From Clostridia bacterium (GTDB taxonomy: Bacteria > Bacillota > Clostridia > TANB77 > CAG-508), in the NCBI GenBank assembly GCA_900768805.1, contig CAAGEF010000036.1:1-7685 (forward strand): DNA of 7,685 nucleotides, given 5' to 3'. This document shows, piece after piece, positions 6,387 through 7,685 of the stretch. The translations under genes and the position numbers were made by a program. The notes beneath the pieces were generated by a model that worked only from the letters and a program-made list of their open reading frames with translations, searched no databases and had not been told where the DNA came from. Each line of letters opens with the position of its first letter. Within the stretch, counting starts at the first letter, position 1.

Positions 6387-6435
6387 CAGACAGAGGCAAA
6401 CAGAGTCAGACAAAGGGACGGGGAATTTGTCTATT
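6387..6435. repeat. Left REP-type hairpin repeat with a degenerate partial duplicate
   Basis: The 28-bp copy at 6408-6435 matches the inverted copy at 7330-7357 with one mismatch. It is itself a hairpin: AGACAAA (6408-6414) pairs perfectly with TTTGTCT (6426-6432) around an 11-base GC-rich loop, GGGACGGGGAA. Just outside, 6387-6406 is a degenerate tandem partner that agrees at 13 of 20 positions with 6407-6426. It begins CAGACAGAGG, which includes the nine bases AGACAGAGG found at the start of the other copy. The TAG of the transposase (6433-6431) lies in the right arm of the hairpin. Confidence 0.85.
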
Positions 6436-7189
6436 CCTTGATAATTTTACTTATTGTATCTTTTCCAAGTTTAAAAATGTTTTCCATTTTCCTTAAAGAA
6501 AGCCCACATTCCTTTTTTAATCTAATTAATAATTCTTTTAGTTGTTTTTTATCCTTTTTAATCTCTTCTATACTTTTAGCACCTGATTCCAAGAACTCTT
6601 TTATTATTACTGTCTCATCTACAAACTCCTGAACATCTCTTATATCTTCTACTATCCTATTTGTATGAATCTTTTCAAATGTTTTTATATAATTAGATGA
6701 TGAGCCAAATAGTAGTTTTATTCCTCTATCTGTAATTATTTCTTGTTTATTATAAAATTCTTTATAACTAGAAAATTCATATTCTTCGTATTTTGCTACT
6801 AAATTAGCCTTTACTGGATTTTCATGTATATAAACCAAGCAATTATATAATTGTCGTTCACTATTTATTGGTTGCAAATAAAACCTATCTCTAAAAACAT
6901 AACCTACTCTATTTTTTATCCTATTATATTTTACAGCAAAACCTGTATTAACTTTATGCATGAAACTTGCTAATTCTTCTGCTTTTTCTGAATATATCAA
7001 TATATGAGCATGATTATCCATTACACAATACGACAAAATTTCTATATTTAAATTCTCTAAATTCTTATTTAGTAAACTCAAATATAACTTTTTAAAATAT
7101 TTCTCCTTAAAAATAAAACTTCTATTGATTCCCTGAACAATAATATGTGAAAAATTTGTAATTATTTTACTTCTTGCTTTGCGTGGCAA
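6431..7189 (-). CDS. REP-associated tyrosine transposase (Y1_Tnp, IS200-like HUH family)
   Basis: A 252-residue protein that should nick and rejoin single-stranded DNA through a tyrosine. The start is TTG at 7189, supported by AAGGAG (complement of 7197-7202) at seven bases and by the family-typical beginning MPRKARSKI. The HUH motif appears as HAH at residues 60-62 in YCVMDNHAHILIYS; Ala replaces the usual hydrophobic middle residue, and both metal-binding His are present. The likely nucleophile is Tyr120 in LVYIHENPVKANLV (118-131), followed by YEFSSYKEF (137-145). The C-terminal part (about 217-252) carries a helix-turn-helix-like stretch, CGLSLRKMENIFKLGKDTI, resembling the DnaA-like tail of many RAYTs. 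The gene appears intact. Its TAG lies inside the left REP hairpin. The promoter at 7277-7305 and the leader terminator at 7217-7257 probably keep expression low. Confidence 0.92.
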   Translation of the reverse strand: MPRKARSKIITNFSHIIVQGINRSFIFKEKYFKKLYLSLLNKNLENLNIEILSYCVMDNHAHILIYSEKAEELASFMHKVNTGFAVKYNRIKNRVGYVFRDRFYLQPINSERQLYNCLVYIHENPVKANLVAKYEEYEFSSYKEFYNKQEIITDRGIKLLFGSSSNYIKTFEKIHTNRIVEDIRDVQEFVDETVIIKEFLESGAKSIEEIKKDKKQLKELLIRLKKECGLSLRKMENIFKLGKDTISKIIKE

Positions 7190-7196
7190 CTAATTT

Positions 7197-7226
7197 CTCC
7201 TTCTCTCTTTTTTTATAAAAAAAGAG
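7197..7226 (-). promoter_or_regulatory. Leader palindrome overlapping the terminator U-tract and reaching the transposase ribosome binding site
   Basis: Positions 7205-7226 form a perfect 22-bp palindrome, CTC-T7-AT-A7-GAG. In the minus-strand RNA its 5' half is the CUC-U7 that also completes the terminator. Its 3' half lies immediately before the Shine-Dalgarno AAGGAG (7202-7197). The same CUC-U7 (7226-7217) can instead pair with AGAGAAGGAG (7206-7197), giving ten pairs of which three are G-U, which would hide the ribosome binding site. Both pairings are read directly from the sequence; any regulatory effect is inferred. Confidence 0.5.
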
Positions 7227-7257
7227 CAAAATATAATTAATAACAATTATACTTTGC
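7217..7257 (-). terminator. Intrinsic terminator in the transposase leader
   Basis: In the minus direction GCAAAGTATAATT (7257-7245), loop GTTATT and AATTATATTTTGC (7238-7226) form a 13-bp stem with one G-U wobble, followed by TC and seven T (7223-7217). It sits about 13 bases after the predicted start of the transposase promoter and 28 bases before the transposase start codon. It would block read-through from the gene at 7386-7685 and most transcripts from the element's own promoter. Confidence 0.8.
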
Positions 7258-7276
7258 CCCTCTATTATTTTTTATT

Positions 7277-7305
7277 ATTATACAATCACTAAATAAGCTT
7301 GTCAA
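7277..7305 (-). promoter_or_regulatory. Perfect consensus promoter of the RAYT transposase leader
   Basis: On the minus strand TTGACA (7305-7300), a 17-base spacer and TATAAT (7282-7277) match the consensus exactly. The predicted start is near 7270. It lies inside the element, between the right REP hairpin and the leader terminator. An unusually strong promoter for a transposase suggests that control acts after initiation. Confidence 0.82.
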
Positions 7306-7329
7306 TATTTATATATTTTTTTGTTCTCA

Positions 7330-7357
7330 AATAGACAAATTCCCCGTCCCTCTGTCT
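7330..7357. repeat. Right REP-type hairpin repeat of the RAYT element
   Basis: The inverse of 6408-6435 with one difference. Arms AGACAAA (7333-7339) and TCTGTCT (7351-7357) pair apart from one A-C mismatch, which becomes a G-T wobble on the other strand, around the loop TTCCCCGTCCC. It lies 28 bp beyond the stop of the gene at 7386. No T-tract follows it in the minus direction, so it is a transposase recognition site rather than a terminator. Confidence 0.85.
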
Positions 7358-7385
7358 ACTTAAATTCTAACTTTATCTTTCACTT

Positions 7386-7685
7386 CTAGTTCGCTATTGT
7401 CCACACTTCTCCTTCTGTATTTAGACGGATATCAGATGGTAGATAAACTGCAGGACGGACACCCATGCTGCTGAGAAAGTGGTCGCCGTACACATAGCCG
7501 TCGCAGTTCACACGCATCACATGTTCAGTGTAATAGGCCAAAGGCGAAGCCAACCAGTAGCCATTGCATAGATTCACAGATGATTTATGCGGAAAATATA
7601 AAGTATTGCTATCTCCAGCATTTGAACCTAACATATAACGGTCATTCCTTGTATTCTCTGTATCTCCTACATAATACCCATATAC
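7386..7685 (-). CDS. C-terminal part of a DUF6273-like protein (partial; runs off the right edge)
   Basis: The frame is open from the right edge (7685) to TAG at 7388-7386, giving 99 residues. An internal Met at 7634 is not a credible start, because the frame continues upstream with YGYYVGDTENTRNDRY and there is no ribosome binding site. Recognisable features are NGYWLASPLAYYTEHVMRVN, a Gly/Tyr-rich stretch, then GVRPAVYLPSDI near the end. The YWLASP...GVRPAV pattern is typical of the C-terminal DUF6273-like, probably lectin- or sulfatase-modifier-like domain found in many surface-type proteins of gut Firmicutes. The rest of the protein and any signal peptide lie outside the window. By hand count 63 of 120 bases at 7441-7560 are G or C, against 12 of 60 at 7081-7140, which suggests different origin or selection. 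Ligand unknown. Confidence 0.75.
   Translation of the reverse strand, partial: VYGYYVGDTENTRNDRYMLGSNAGDSNTLYFPHKSSVNLCNGYWLASPLAYYTEHVMRVNCDGYVYGDHFLSSMGVRPAVYLPSDIRLNTEGEVWTIAN

Larger units (their letters stand above)
6408..7357 (-). mobile_element. RAYT (REP-associated tyrosine transposase) element with inverted terminal hairpins
   Basis: A unit of about 950 bp is delimited by 28-bp inverted repeats (6408-6435 and 7330-7357; 27 of 28 bases agree), both able to form hairpins. It contains one gene, a Y1/IS200-like transposase, together with its own promoter and leader. This is the layout expected for a RAYT gene flanked by inverted REP sequences. RAYTs belong to the HUH single-strand transposases, which recognise hairpins and make no target duplications; none is seen here. 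The base composition of the gene resembles the host, so residence may be long. Its boundaries cannot be proved without an empty site. It lies between a GC-rich gene end at 7386 and the trmL promoter. Confidence 0.8.

Noticed and set aside
6292..6399. A 36-residue N-terminal extension of TrmL starting at 6399
   Set aside because: It lies upstream of the conserved family start, begins in the REP repeat, contains a perfect promoter, and lacks a matching ribosome binding site. The start at 6291 is better on every count.
7386..7634. A complete 82-residue gene starting at 7634
   Set aside because: The frame stays open to the right edge with protein-like sequence upstream, and the internal Met has no ribosome binding site. 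It is the end of a longer gene.
1..7685. Alternative genetic code with TGA read as Trp
   Set aside because: TGA is absent as a stop among the eleven visible stop codons, but it is also absent in frame, and Trp residues use TGG. The standard code with a TAA/TAG bias explains this.

Overview
The window is a strongly AT-rich stretch of bacterial chromosome, most likely from a low-GC Firmicute of the Clostridia type. The support is indirect: strong AGGAGG-type ribosome binding sites, Lys/Ile/Asn-rich proteins, TTGACA/TATAAT promoters, and gene families such as AIM24, half-size TauE/SafE proteins and a Cys-rich carboxypeptidase-like-domain protein. The eleven stop codons visible are eight TAA and three TAG. 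Trp is encoded by TGG and no gene is interrupted by TGA, so the standard code fits. The species cannot be named from the sequence alone.

Layout from left to right. An AIM24-family gene (minus strand) runs off the left edge and is divergent from a plus-strand gene for a Cys-rich protein with a carboxypeptidase-like regulatory domain (477-950). A bidirectional terminator (973-1007) separates that gene from a long minus-strand block. In transcription order the block reads ruvA (3869-3273), rarA (3255-2014), two half-size TauE/SafE membrane proteins (1985-1629 and 1575-1213) and a 45-residue membrane peptide (1143-1006). No convincing terminator lies inside it, so it could be one transcript for DNA recombination/repair plus anion export. 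The 53-bp gap between the two TauE halves holds a GC-rich hairpin that looks foreign to its surroundings.

A second minus-strand operon starts at a perfect-consensus promoter (6319-6347). It carries trmL (tRNA wobble 2'-O-methyltransferase), a DUF3137 membrane protein and a cyclophilin-type prolyl isomerase lipoprotein, and ends at a terminator at 3949-3987. Gaps of 13-14 bp, and ribosome binding sites abutting the previous stop, support cotranscription.

Upstream of trmL sits the most interesting item: an approximately 950-bp REP-associated tyrosine transposase (RAYT/IS200-like) element, 6408-7357. It is bounded by two 28-bp inverted copies of a hairpin repeat that differ at one base. The transposase starts with TTG and ends with a TAG inside one of the repeats. 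Its leader has a perfect TTGACA-N17-TATAAT promoter followed almost at once by an intrinsic terminator, and then by a palindrome that could also pair with the Shine-Dalgarno sequence. This suggests tight self-limitation of transposase expression, and possibly a short leader RNA.

At the right edge is the 3' end of a minus-strand gene whose product has a DUF6273-like C-terminus. It is much GC-richer (about 52% by hand count over 7441-7560) than the rest of the window, which suggests an accessory or transferred gene next to the RAYT element. No stretch longer than 300 bases lacks a gene, and I saw no tRNA, rRNA or CRISPR array.
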